64,000 nucleotides of DNA from the NCBI RefSeq assembly GCF_949987535.1, contig NC_080065.1, positions 40,277,239-40,341,238 on the forward strand. The letters run 5' to 3'. The translations under genes were made by a program, and so were the position numbers. A model generated the notes under the pieces. It had not been told where the DNA came from, made no database searches, and saw only the letters and a list, made by a program, of their open reading frames with translations. Positions 49,235-61,100 of this stretch are shown here, one piece after another (within the stretch, counting starts at the first letter, position 1; every line of letters starts with the position of its first letter). The stretch comes from Balaenoptera acutorostrata (taxonomy: Eukaryota; Chordata; Mammalia; Artiodactyla; Balaenopteridae).

Positions 49235-50350
49235 TGTATTTGTGTTTATTGTGTAACAAATTACCACAAAACTGTACCTATTTATCATCTCAGAGGTCTG
49301 TAAGATGAAAGTATGACCATAGTCCAACTGTGTTCTCTGCTTGAGAGGTCTTAGAAAACTGAAATCAATGGGTGGGCTATGTTCTCACTAGGAGTCTTGA
49401 CTAGGGAAGAAGTGCCTTTCCAAGCTCATTCAAGTTGTTGACAAAATTCATCTTCTTGTGGTTGTAGGACTGAGGTTCCTGTTTTCTTTCTGGCTGTTAG
49501 CCAGGGATTGCTCTCATCTCCTACAGGCCACCTTCATGTACAAAATGCACAAAAGGGAAAATTGCTTCTTCATGGCCAAGGAAAGCAGTTTCTTGGTCTG
49601 CAGCTGTTACTGAGTCTTTTTTTTTTTAAACATCTTTATTGGAGTATAATTGCTTTACAACAGTGTGTTAGTTTCTGCTTTATAACAAAGTGAATCAGCT
49701 ATACATATACATATATCCCCATATCTCTTCCCTCTTGCGTCTCCCTCCCTCCCACCCTCCCTATCCCACCCCTCTAGGTGGTCACAAAGCACCGAGCTGA
49801 TCAGCCATAAAAAGAAATGAAATTGAGCTATTTGTAGTGAGGTGGATGGACCAAGAGTCTGTCATACAGAGTGAAGTAAGTCAGAAAGAGAAAAACAAAT
49901 ACCATATGCTAACACATATATATGGAATCTAAAAAAAAAAAAAAAATGGTCATGAAGAACCTAGGGGCAGGATGGGAATAAAGACACAGAACGGCAAGAG
50001 AATGGACTTGAGGACATGGGGAGGGGGAAGGATAAGTTGGGACAAAGTGAGAGAGTGGCATGGACATATATACATTATCAAATAGTACTCTGAGTCCTTT
50101 AAAAAGAGCTTGCTTGAGACTCACCCAGAATTATCTTCCTTTTGATCATATTAACATCACCTGTTTACAGACTTAATTACATCTGCAAATCTTTTCACCT
50201 TTGCCTGCCAAGTTACATAACCTAATCACAGGGGTGATATCCATCATATTCACATACCCTGCCCACATTTAAGTGGAAGAGATTACACTGAAAGTGACTG
50301 TAGGCAGTAATTGTAGGGCCTTGGCAGCTTTCTGCCTGATACAACCCTAA
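49235..50350 (-). mobile_element. MaLR-type LTR, interrupted by an L1
   Basis: The left half (gtgtaacaaattaccacaaa near 49251, cttctttctggctgttag-type text) and the right half (aatcttttcacctttgcctg and ttacataacctaatcacagg near 50188-50232) match a reversed MLT1-like LTR. The L1 at 49609-50100 separates them. The subfamily is uncertain. Confidence 0.55.
49609..50100 (-). mobile_element. L1 3' fragment with 5' inversion, inside an LTR
   Basis: The left half (49617 to about 49802) is the complement of a young L1 3' UTR: a T run, catctttattggagtataat, and tagtttctgctttataacaa through the GT-rich body to caaagcaccgagctgatc. At about 49803 it flips to plus-strand ORF2 end sequence: agccataaaaagaaatgaaa, agagaaaaacaaataccata and gaatctaaaaaaaaa. 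The flanks share tgagtc + t/c + ttt (49611-49620 and 50091-50100) as the likely target duplication. The inversion point shows gctgatcagc palindromic overlap. It is a twin-priming product. Confidence 0.88.
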
Positions 50351-51727
50351 TCAAAAAGATCTTAATTAAGACAACAATGACATTTTTGTTGATGTTACTG
50401 TTGTTCTTTTATTGGAGTATACTTGACAATTACCTCAACTTTCTAGGGCATTGTAGAGAACTATAACCTGAAACTTTTTCTGACAAAATTTAATAGTCCT
50501 GATTGTAAACTAAGACATTCCTAAAGATTGCCTGATTGCTCTAAACATTCTAAATGTTATCCTGGGATGAAGCCAGACTTGCAGGGAGTTGAGACGCATG
50601 CAACATTTTTTGGTCCCTCAAAGACTAGAATTTACTAATCTTGGCTTTCCTATTATCTCTCAGCCTACACTTAAACTTAGAATAAACATCTCTAAGAATC
50701 TCATCATCATATTTACAATATGGTAGATGCTCACTATACAGCATGGCCTCATTTTTATGGAAGAAGTTTCCCTCAGGTTTTAATAGAAGGATTAATTATA
50801 TGTCTTCAGGAAAATTAGTTTTGATTTTGTGGATGTTGATGCATATAACTGATCAAGATTACAGTTTTATCTTGGCTACTATAAAGCATGCAATCAAATG
50901 TATAACATAACCCTAGGAAATATACAAGAAATTTTGGGTACAATCTTTATCCTAATTTTAACTTAATTTTCTTGCCTGTGTTTTCTTTATCACGTTAAAC
51001 TTCTTCACTTAATTTTTTTAATCTTGTGGTTCCACAAGTATATGTATAAATTGCCTTAAATCTTTTCTGAAATAAATCAGTTAATATATATTGATCATTG
51101 TCAAGGGAGCAGTTTTAAGTACTCTAGCAGGAACCTAAAACACACTCTTTTATTTTTCCTTCCTCTCAAAAAGGAGACTAGCTAATGGGTTCACAAAATA
51201 ATTAAGAATGCACATAAAAAAGGATTAAACGTGTTAAAAGAAATATAGAAATGAGCATATATAGTCATTATAACATACAAAAATGTAACACTTTATTGTA
51301 TAAATGTTCCTTTTTATGTAAACCAAATAATATCAGGCCTTACCTGTGGTTCAAATTAAATCATACTAATATTAAATCATGTTAATTCCCCAAACCACAA
51401 GTTTCTCATCTTGTGCCCATCTGCTCATGTAATGCTTTAATTCCATTGAAAATACATACTCCAACTATTTTGAGGAGATGCCCCAAAAATGTCTCACCCT
51501 CAATCCAGACTGTCAGCCAAGGTCACTGTGTGACATGTGTCTCTATGTCCTTCTACTTCTGATCTGGTTCCTATTCCTCAACATCTGTTGCTCCTTTTAA
51601 TAGGGCCACACAGGAGGATTATACTTATCTATGATACTCCATCCTATACCCTTGCCCCCCATCTTTCCCTAAACCACCGACCCAGCAAAAATACTCATCC
51701 CTCTTCTTTAAAAAAAAAAAATCTAGT
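50351..51727. other. No recognisable gene
   Basis: AT-rich unassigned DNA. Confidence 0.4.
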
Positions 51728-51751
51728 ATCATCATCATCATCATCATCATC
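51728..51751. repeat. (ATC)n microsatellite
   Basis: Eight ATC units in a row. Confidence 0.95.
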
Positions 51752-51970
51752 TTTATTATTGAGCGTACACAAAGTACTAGGCACAGAGTGCAGTGATTTA
51801 CAGGGACTATTTCACTAAATGTCACAAATATTACTATCTTCATTATCTTTAGGGGATAATGAATGCACATGGAGATTAAGACACTTGCCCATGTTCATTC
51901 AACTAATAAGTGGAGAAGCTGAAACTCAAGCCTAGGTAGTCAAATCCTCATTCTTTAACTGATATACTAT
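51752..51970 (-). mobile_element. MIR SINE relic
   Basis: tttacagggactatttcact, ggagattaagacacttgccc, caactaataagtggagaagc and gaaactcaagcctaggtagt are reversed MIR in order. Confidence 0.8.
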
Positions 51971-52204
51971 ACGAATTCCCGATGTAAGTTAATAGATGCA
52001 AACAGAGGAGATGTGGTCAACTCTGAATCCCACCTCAGTATGTTGCTATGTCCAATTATATTCACATCTCTGATCAGTGATAACCCCATAAACCCTACTC
52101 TTGCCTTTTTTATAGGAAAATAAAATGAGATTCAGAAAAACAAAATGACTTTCGTAAGATTTCACAATTAATACCTGGTAAAGGTAGGACTCATAATTCT
52201 ATTG

Positions 52205-52330
52205 GATCAGCACCTTGAAGTCAGGTACTCACCTATACAACTCTAGCACCTGGGAAAGTGCTTAGTATGCAGAATGCCTTCAACAAATGTTGGCTGGAGG
52301 AATGAATGAATGAGTGAATAATGAATAAAA
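52205..52330 (+). mobile_element. L2 3' end
   Basis: gcaccttgaagtcaggtac, tctagcacctgggaaagtgc and caacaaatgttggctggagg with aatgaatgaatgag form a standard L2 terminus. Confidence 0.78.
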
Positions 52331-52379
52331 TCAAGAAAACTTGATTATTAATTCAATCCTTTTTTTCTTTATACCACAG

Positions 52380-52423
52380 GTGTCCCATTATGACAGTAGT
52401 CCTGAAGGAAAGATGCATTCCTG
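52380..52423 (+). CDS. Candidate 44-nt internal exon (unidentified gene)
   Basis: A long pyrimidine tract (cctttttttctttatacc) ends in CAG at 52377-52379. The 44-nt segment that follows ends at a perfect 5' splice site, GTAAGT, at 52424-52429. Two of its three frames are open: one reads VSHYDSSPEGKMHS, the other CPIMTVVLKERCIP. A 44-nt exon would shift phase, so it would be a small regular or alternative exon of a plus-strand gene. I do not recognise the peptide. No neighbouring exon was found, so this stays a splice-signal-based candidate. Chance pairing of signals is possible. Confidence 0.3.
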
Positions 52424-52884
52424 GTAAGTACTATTTATCCAGAAAGTGCATGATTAGTGTTTTAAAATCAAAGATCATAGTTTAAAGAGTGAAAAAGAAA
52501 GGAATTTTATATGAGTGCAATGTTATGTGATGGGGTAATAGAGAAACACATGTACCTGTACGTAAATGATGTTAAACATGTTTGCCTGGCTAAAGTCTAA
52601 TCTGAGTTAACTTACTAAGAATTAACTGCTTAAGTGATGAAGGACCAGTTGATAGAAGCACAGCTTTTTTTTCTAGTTCTGTTTTTAAGCTTTAGCAAGT
52701 GTTGGGAAAATTTGAAAACAATATTACTTTTATTGAGTGCTTCTAGAAAACGTGTGCAGAAAATGTTACGAAGCCAAACAAAAAACAATGAGGTGTTAAA
52801 ACTTGTAATAAACTGCAAATCTTTTATTAGGGAGTCATTGTACCTTTCTAAGCAGGGAAGACACATGATTTAAAAACTTAAAAA

Positions 52885-53205
52885 ATAAAAGCCAGGGCTT
52901 CCCTGGTAGCGCAGTGGTTAAGAATCCTCCTGCTAATGCAGGGGACACAGGTTCGAGCCTGGTCTGGGAAGATCCCACATGCCGCGGAGCAACTAAGCCC
53001 ATGCACCACAACTACTGAAGCCGGCACTCCTAGAGCCTGTGCTCCGCAACAAGAGAAGCCACCGCAATGAGAAGCCCGTGCAGTACAATGAAGAGTAGAC
53101 CCGCTCTCCGCAACTAGAGAAAGCCCGTGCACAGCAACAAAGACCCAACGCAGCCAAAAATAAATAAAAATAAAATAAATTTATTAAATAAATAAATAAA
53201 AGCTA
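52885..53205 (+). mobile_element. CHR-type tRNA-derived SINE
   Basis: The head is gggcttccctggtagcgcag, with an A-box region and an intact-looking B box (ggttcgagcct). The body ends in agacccaacgcagccaaaaa with a TAAA-rich tail. Flanks share aaataaaagc(c/t)a (52884-52894 and 53194-53205), a probable target duplication merged with the tail. It is the only CHR copy here on the plus strand. It is not a functional tRNA gene, because it lacks a complete cloverleaf. Confidence 0.94.
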
Positions 53206-53499
53206 AATCTCTGCTTTACGTGTCTTGAGAAGGGGTCAGATTTTATTCAGGGGGATTAGCAATTTACTATTATTGATTTCACCTTATAAGACTAATGGTT
53301 CATAATTTTATGAGAAATCCTTAGTTTAGACTGGCTTAAACTTTATAGTTTGAAATCTATTGGCCCATTAATGTTTTCAACAGTCCCAGTTTTTCCAAAG
53401 TTCTTTTTCCACCTAATGTGCATACTAGTAGGTATTATAAGCCAAGTTTTTTTCCAGTGTATTCTCAGTAATATTTTAATAACATATTAAGTGATCAGT
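53206..53499. other. No recognisable feature
   Basis: Unassigned AT-rich sequence. Confidence 0.4.
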
Positions 53500-55700
53500 C
53501 AAAGTCATAAGCAAAAGAAACCAACTCTGGACATATTTGGCAGAAAATGATTTATGTTAAAAGAATTGGATAGTTCACAGAGTTTCCAAGATGACCAAAG
53601 AGAGGCCACACAGCCAGGAAAAACTCCAAGATAATGTTGCAGAACATATCGGTCCGGGAGGCGGTTGGCCGCGGATCTCCTCTGCTGTTGTTTCCAGCAT
53701 AGATAGAAGTCAGCTCTACCCCAAAAAGGGACATACACGCTTGCCTCTGAAGAATGATGCTTGATTACTTTGCCTATGGAGATGGGGCAGAATTTCTATC
53801 ATCATATCTACCCTCATCTTCAGAATGAATTTTGTTATATTCCTCTTTGGGGGTGTAATTAACTTTATATTCAAATCTACAGCATCTTTGGCAGAGGCTG
53901 GAGCATATCTCCATTAGGGGGTCTCCACTGAAGGTCCCTTATCAGGGTTTTCTGATGGCTCCGTATAGCATCCCACAAACATTTCATGAATCACTGGTTT
54001 CACTGGGTCTTAAGAGCCACATGGCAAGGGTCTTCTTTGGCCCCCACTTAAAGCTGTAAAACCTTTGGGTCTTACAATAAACAGATTTGTTTGTTGCCTC
54101 TAAATCCAGGAAGGCTCACCAAATACTATATCCCTACTTAGTGGGAGGGAACGCAGAGTTCAGCTATTGCTCTGCCATTTTGTAGGGAGTACATACCTCC
54201 ACGTTATAATCCGTGGGTCTCTGGAAACTTCACCAAGATGTCAGGATAACATATTTTCATGAATTTATCTACTATCTTCTAGTAAAGCACCAACAAACTT
54301 CTACTCCCCTGTACTAACAGTGTGATTTTGTCAAAGTAGTGGGCCAAGATGATATTTAGAGGGATAGTCAGAAGATTAAATTCCCTGCAAATTAAATTGT
54401 GGTCTATAACTGGAGATAGCTCATGTCTTTTGCAAGACATTGAAGATGTACTTCTGTCCATGACAGGTAAAAATTACATATATATGTATAAAACTTCCAG
54501 ATTATACTAGTTGCTAGGTTTGTATTGATAGGACCCAAGAAAGAAACCACATCTGGAACTGCAGTTGCAATCAGAATTACTGCTTAAACTAAAGATAATT
54601 CAACTGCTATTTTTAGTATCAGTCAAAGAGGAAAGTTCAATGTGGACACAGCAAAAATCATCACCTCTTAATCTTTTAAGTCTTTGATAGCAGGATCGAT
54701 CTCTACTGTTCTCTCTGAGCTGCAGTATTGTTTTTGTTTTACTATTTTGGTATGGGATGGGGAGGTTCTGGGGTTTCCCTTTAGCATTTTCTATCACGAT
54801 AATCCTTACTCTATGAGTAAAGGTGGGAATTCTGTCAGTTGTTTAGAATATTAATTCCATTTGGAAACTAGGGAATAAAATGTAGGTTAGGTTTGGGGCT
54901 TCACTGAGCCTAACATAAGATGGACTTGGGTCTTGACTCCCATAAACCCCTTTATGACAGGTACAGTGATATTCTGGCTTTATTCCAGGATCTACCTTGA
55001 ACCAAGTGTCCAAGAACTCCTGAAAGTTATGGATAATTATCTTTTCCAAAGATGCAGTTATTCTAATAAATAGACACAATTCCCTTTGGGAAAACATTAA
55101 GAGGTAGAGTCAGGGTATGTACTTCTGATATAACAGATTCCAAACAAAATTATCTATCCCTCCCTTGGTTGAAGGATCATGAGATATATGTACTGACCCA
55201 GCTCTAAAAATCGGGTGAGGAAATGTTATAAATTGTGGTGGCTTAAGTAAGGCCTCTACTCATGAGGTCTAGGGTTTATGCAGTTCTGTGTTCATATCAA
55301 GGACCCTATGATCAATATGCCACCACAAAATGCCTTATGGAACACACCATTCTGTTCCCTTTGCTCATATTGCTGCTGTTTATAGTCACTATGACCTGAT
55401 TAGTCTAACAGTGATGCACCATTTCTTACCTTCTGACATCCTGGGATCCAGTATCACACTGAAGTCAAGGAGCCCTTGACTGCAGTATCTTGCACAAGCA
55501 TTACTTTTCTCCAGAGTGCAACCCCCTGCAGTACCTTTTAGAGATGTGGGGACTCCATTCCCTAGAATATTTCTCCAAAACTTGGAGTAGTGAATGTTTA
55601 CTGGGCCCTTCAGAGAGCATAGTCAGGCAGCAGTTGAGCCGTTCAATGTGTTCAACCTTCTTTAACATTTGCTAATCCGTGAGCCTTTAGATTCTTTCGT
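53500..55700 (-). mobile_element. Suspected endogenous retrovirus-like (ERVL/MaLR) internal relic
   Basis: The stretch is less AT-rich than its surroundings and has broken minus-strand ORFs of 60-84 codons. Around 53880-54060 the minus strand reads gtgggggccaaagaagaccc, then aagggaccttcagtggagac and ctccagcctctgcca. This resembles the RT/RNase H connection region of ERVL-like pol elements. No active-site motif, LTR pair or primer-binding site was recognised. The assignment is tentative, and every frame is interrupted by stops. Confidence 0.3.
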
Positions 55701-55956
55701 CTACATTATGCCAAAGAATTTGAGTTCAGTGTAAAGTTAACCAAACTGAAAAAAAAAACCCCACACTCAACTGCTCAAGCTGGCACAGTGAACCAAGAAT
55801 CAGCTTGGTAACTGAGTGTATATTGATTGATTTAACCCATTCTAAAATTATTCCTCTCCCTCTTAGATCTAGAATTTTCCATTCTTGCACATTTTCTCCA
55901 CATCTATATCCATATAAATCATACAAATTATCAATATCTTATAAGCTTTCTATGCC

Positions 55957-55960
<4 letters not shown>

Positions 55961-55997
<37 letters not shown>
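55961..55997. repeat. (TG)n microsatellite
   Basis: About 18 uninterrupted GT units just upstream of the SINE insertion. Confidence 0.97.
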
Positions 55998-55998
<1 letters not shown>

Positions 55999-56006
55999 TT
56001 TCCCTA

Positions 56007-56375
56007 CCCAAATATTCTTTTTTTTTTTAAACAATTTATTTTCTTTGCATATTTTGAACACAGTTTTTCTTTTTTTTAATTTATTTATTTATTTATTTTT
56101 GGCTGTGTTGGGTCTTCGTTTCTGTGCGAGGGCTTTCTCTAGTTGTGGCAAGCGGGGGCCACTCTTCATCGCGGTGCGCGGGCCTCTCACCATCGCGGCC
56201 CCTCCCGTTGCAGAGCACAGGCTCCAGACGCGCAGGCTCAGCAGTTGTGGCTCACGGGCCCAGTCGCTCCGTGGCATGTGGGATCCTCCCAGACCAGAGC
56301 TCGAACCCGTGTCCCCTGCATTAGCAGGCAGACTCTCAACCACTGCGCCACCAGGGAAGCCCCCCAAATATTCTT
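56007..56375 (-). mobile_element. CHR-type SINE with apparent 3' transduction
   Basis: Perfect 13-bp duplications cccaaatattctt lie at 56007-56019 and 56363-56375. On the minus strand the SINE starts at about 56362 (ggggcttccctggtggcgca) and its TAAA tail ends at about 56078 with T8 (56070-56077). About 41 further bases of non-SINE sequence (56029-56069) follow, and then a second T11 run (56018-56028) next to the duplication. The extra bases thus lie inside the same insertion and were probably copied from DNA downstream of the source SINE. Both A/B promoter boxes are well preserved. Confidence 0.93.
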
Positions 56376-57439
56376 GACTCTGATTCTGGTTATAGGTCTG
56401 GGGACTACGTGAGGAGTCACGAGTACCTGGTATGATCCTTCCATCAGGGAAGTCAGTGCCCTCCAATAAGACCTAACTACAAGGAGGAGGACCCAATTCC
56501 AGTGTTTTCCTCCTATAAATTCCCATTCCAGTTTTCAGAATCCCAGTTTTCCCCCAGGTCAAAGACCTAGTGAATTCAATTAGTATGATAATCTGGCAAC
56601 CTGAACAATCAAATTCTAAGTTTGGTTTTGGCAGTTGCAGCCCTGAGGACTCTAGACAAAAGATAATATTTTAGTATGCTTGTATAAAAACCCTGGTATT
56701 TGGACTGAAGTCAAGATTTTGAGACTTTTGTCCATCATTTTCTTCTCTTTAAGCCATGCATGTGATTAGAAGCAACTCCCCCCCTTCCCCACCCCCGATA
56801 GGCCTTGCACTCTTCAGGGCCATCATACTCTCTTATGTCAGCATCCACTTTGTCCCCCAAAGTCTCACCTAGTCTGAGGTCACTCCTTAGAAGTCAGGTT
56901 GTAAGAAACATACGAACTCTATATAATCAAGCAGGATGTAAGTTAATAAAAATATATTCAATAATTGTATTAGGATGTGTCATGGCAGGTTATATTGTTG
57001 TCAAAAAATATATAACCTCCAGAAGCTTAGTTGCTTATATAGAGAAAAGTATGTGTTACTTTCTCATGCTACATGTCTAACGCGGGTTGGTCAAGGACTT
57101 TCTTCGCTCACCACATCTACTCAAAGAATTGGACCACTGGAGTCATTTTTGACATGTGCTTTCAAAATCACTGAAGCAGTGGGAAGAAAATATGGCAAAT
57201 TGCACATTGGCTTGAAAACTCCTGTCACATCACTTCTGGTCAAACTATTTTGGCCAAAACACATATTATGGCTGCACATACTTCAAAGCAAGTGGGACAG
57301 AGCAATTCTACTGTGTGCTCAGAAGAAAAGAGCAAAAATGTTTGTGAACATTTCTACTGTTCACTGCAGAACTCAGAGGATTTTCAGCAGGGCGGGAGAT
57401 TTAGGCTTTTATTCCAACCAGCCTGAAACAGTTTAAAAC
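56376..57439. other. Unassigned; longest non-repeat ORF of the window
   Basis: The plus ORF at 56975-57436 has 153 codons with basic and Cys-containing stretches but no recognised domain. Text such as gtgctttcaaaatcactgaa and agaaaagagcaaaaatgttt has the feel of an old LTR or ERV end. I cannot assign it. The upstream part may continue the ERV-like relic. Confidence 0.35.
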
Positions 57440-58195
57440 CCCATTTTTTACCAAGGATGAACGTACATTGACACATCATAATCATCCAAAGTCCATAGTT
57501 TACCTTAAGGTTCATTTCTTGGTGTTGTATATTCTATGCATTTTGACAAATGTATAATAACATATGCCCGTTAATTTAATATCATAGGGAGTATTTTCAC
57601 TGCCCTAAAAATCCTTCATGCTCTGCCTATTCATCTCTCTCTTTTTCCTCACCCTTGCCAACCACTGATCTTTTTATTGTCTCCATAGTTTTGCCTTTTC
57701 CAGAATGTAATATAGTTGAAATCACACAGTATGTAGCCTTTCAGATTGGCATCTTTTACTTAGTAATATGCATCTAAATTTCTTCCATATCTTTTCATGG
57801 CTTGATAGCTCATATCTTTTTTGCACTAAATAACATTCCATTGTCTGGATGTACCACCCACTGAAAGACCTCTTGGTTGCTTCCATGTTTGGGCAATTAT
57901 GAATAACTTTGCTGTAAATATCTGTGTGCAGGCTTTTTGTGTAGACATGTTTTCAGCTCCTTTGGGTAAATACCAAAGAGGGTGATTGCTGGATCATATG
58001 GTAAGAGTAGGTTTAGTTCTGTAAGAAACCTCCAAACTGTGTTCCAAAGTGGCTGTATTATTTTGCATTCCTACCAGCAATGAACGAGAGTTTATGTTGC
58101 TCCAAATTTTTGCCAGCATTTGGTTTTGCCAGTGTTCTGAATTTTGGCCATTTTAATAGGTGCATAAATGCATATATATATACACATATATATTT
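57440..58195 (-). mobile_element. Old L1 ORF2 3' region
   Basis: Reverse-orientation phrases are abundant: cactgccctaaaaatccttc, tccatagttttgccttttcc, attccattgtctggatgtac, gggtaaataccaaagagggt, ccaaagtggctgtattattt and gaattttggccattttaata. It is moderately diverged and dead. Confidence 0.9.
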
Positions 58196-61100
58196 TTCAC
58201 ACTCTTTTATGATCAGTTAATTATCTCACTCAGAAAATCTTATATATGAGTGTGTATACATGTATATGTATATGAAAATTCGCTGGTTTATGAGAACCCA
58301 TTAAGGCATCAAAACTCTATCTCAATTCAAATAGTAGTTTTGTACAATATTACATGCCGTCTAGTTTACTACATGCTACAAAAAGAAAGTAAGGGAGATT
58401 GTAAAAGAAATATCTAATACAGGGTGCTCAGAAAAATAAATGTAAGCCCAAAAAGTTAAATGACACTTTTTAGGGACATCAAGAGTTGAGATGAGAGTTA
58501 AAGGAAGGAGTGGTAGAACTTTATTCTTTTATTAAGAACATTAAATTCACAAAATAAACTCATAAGAGAAATACAGGTATATCTAATACCATTATCCTAA
58601 TAAGGATTACAAGAAAAAATTCAAGTTTATGTCAGTGCTAATGTTGAGTCTTTCAATTAACCTTCTCCAAAATACCTAATTATGACTAACTTAAGTGGTC
58701 CTAAGACTTGTGGCTAATTTTTAGCTACAGTTGAATAGAAACTGAGCCTCTGATATACATAAATAGAACAAGCCCAGGGAGAATTTGGCAACATGTTCTT
58801 TGCATCGAAAGAGTTGATTGATTAGGCTAAAATTGACAAATATTTATAAAGCAAATTTTAAGTAGAAAATGTTTAGTTTGAAAATTCTTTTAAACATTGT
58901 ATCATTAGAATATGAAAGACAATTACTATCCTGTCACTGGAGAACTTTTTATTTAATTTTAAACTAAAAATGCTTAAGAAAAATAAAACATTTGATTCAT
59001 TAGCTACAGGATCTAGAGTTTGATATTATATGAGGGGGTGTGTTCATACCAATTTTGATATCCCCCATTATCATGACTTACACACTTCATAGATACTTGT
59101 CAACTCATTTTAAAATGCCTTCAAAGGAAGAGAAGGAATTACAATGCCTAGCCAATCCTGCTTAGCAATCTTCAGATATGCCTTTACATACATGGACTCT
59201 AAAGGAGAAATACGTTTTAAGACTGTGACTGACAGCACAGCTGGGTTGTGCCGAACATGTTGTGGCATGACTCTGAAAGTATAAACTCTGGAACTGAGTC
59301 TCAAAGTTCTTTTTATTGTGGTTTGCATAAACAATCCACATCCGCATCATTGAAAACCTTTGCTTCAAATACACTAATTAAAGATTAACACATGGAAATG
59401 GGATGTATGAGAAATTATCTAATGCATGCCCTTACAATAAATTTTTAACTAATATAATTCCCCAGAGTAATACACTATAGTAGTACAGTCATGACTCAAT
59501 GAAATACCTCACTATAACACATGTTATTCACTATAGTCTGATACTCAAGCACCGTGTTTAAAAATATTTCTCTCTGCAGAAGTTTCCGTATTCGTTTACT
59601 TAGGCAGCCATATTCTAATCTACAGTACTGAGTTTTTATTTCTACTTCAATATAAGATAAAAGAGTCAGCTGTGTCCGGAAACAGGATTTTTAAAAGTGA
59701 CAATTCTCCAGCCTTCATCCCAAGAAGAAAACAAAAATAGCCCAAAATATGACAACGTGTCCTACAGGGTTATTAATGAAGTTTTGTCTGGAAGCCAATT
59801 GAGGTGATAAGGTATAGTCATGTGGACAAAAAAGTAGTAATTTTTAAACAAGGAAAACTAGTTAAGAAATAACTAGTCTTGTCTCTCTTAGTACAGTTGT
59901 AGATGAATTAGCGTAACTAAGAAAAACAGTATATCCAAGTTTTAAAAAATGTTCTCACTCTTTTAAATTAAGCCATTCTAATGAAGTAGACCAGACTATA
60001 TAGTAAGGGAACCATAGCTAGGAATAGATGGAAAGATTACTCTTGTTGAGCAACTTAATAGGCATCAATATCCAAAAATATCAACTCTACTTAAGAAAAT
60101 CTCATAGTTTCTTTTTTCCAGAGGTACAGTAGGATCATTTGAAATTTTGTACTTTCTTCTATGCTAAATTGAGTTTGTTTTTTTCATGTCAGGACTGACT
60201 ATATGCCATAACATAAGTAATCATTTCCATAGATTCCTAGGGGATGAACATCTGGCCCATATTTGCTGATGATGATCATGTTTATATGTTGCCTCCAGAC
60301 TGGACCTGGCATGCCTGTGTAGTAATTTTGGCTATTCTGATGGCTGCTACCACCAAATGGAATATATGCTGTTTCAGATCAATTGTTAAGACATCTGAAA
60401 GCATCAGATGAATGATAACCTGGTCCAATCTGTGATGCTTAGAAATATTCATTAATAACATTTCTTTGAGTCTATATTTAGAAACATTATACGTGGTATT
60501 TTCCATGAATACTAATCCTTAAATATCTAAGGTGGTTTAAAATAGAATGATTGAAAGGACTTTCTTGCACTTGCTGGTAGATGTTTATTTGGCTGTATTG
60601 AAGGGACCAATAGATTCCTCCAAATACTCTGAAACATTATTAGCCTAAAAGATAGATAATTGACCCTCAAGAGGTGGGGAGAAGAGCCACCTTATTTCCC
60701 TGACAATTTTATCCAAATGTAATGTTCTCCCTTGTTATGTAAAATGATTTCCTAGGACCCAAAACATATCAGATAACAGAACGTAATTTTTATTTATTGA
60801 ATGTGTGCTATGTACCAGATGTAATATAAAGTATGAGAATTACTGGCATAAAGTAATGAAAATTACTTCCCAACTAGTGAAATATTGACTTTAAAAATTG
60901 TCTTAGAGATAAGAAGTAGGATTTTCAAAATTATTGTGCATTCATTGTATGGAAAGTAATACAATATCCTAATGCCACACATTTTTCAATCTTTAATTTC
61001 TGTAAAAATCATTTTATGAGGCATAAATTTTCAAACAGAACTAAAATAATTTTGCAGAAAATTTTAATCTGTTTAAAATGAAAATTACTATAAGCTCACT

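Noticed and set aside
51625..51870. ORF with poly-Met or poly-Ser stretches
   Set aside because: It reflects the (ATC)n microsatellite.
52895..52970. tRNA-like head of the plus-strand SINE
   Set aside because: It has promoter boxes but no complete cloverleaf or CCA-ready acceptor stem. It is a SINE, not a tRNA gene.
55805..56377. 190-codon plus-strand ORF
   Set aside because: It runs through a TG microsatellite and the antisense of a CHR SINE. No protein-coding support.
56089..56466. 125-codon minus-strand ORF
   Set aside because: It is the sense strand of the CHR SINE, which is a pol III noncoding element.
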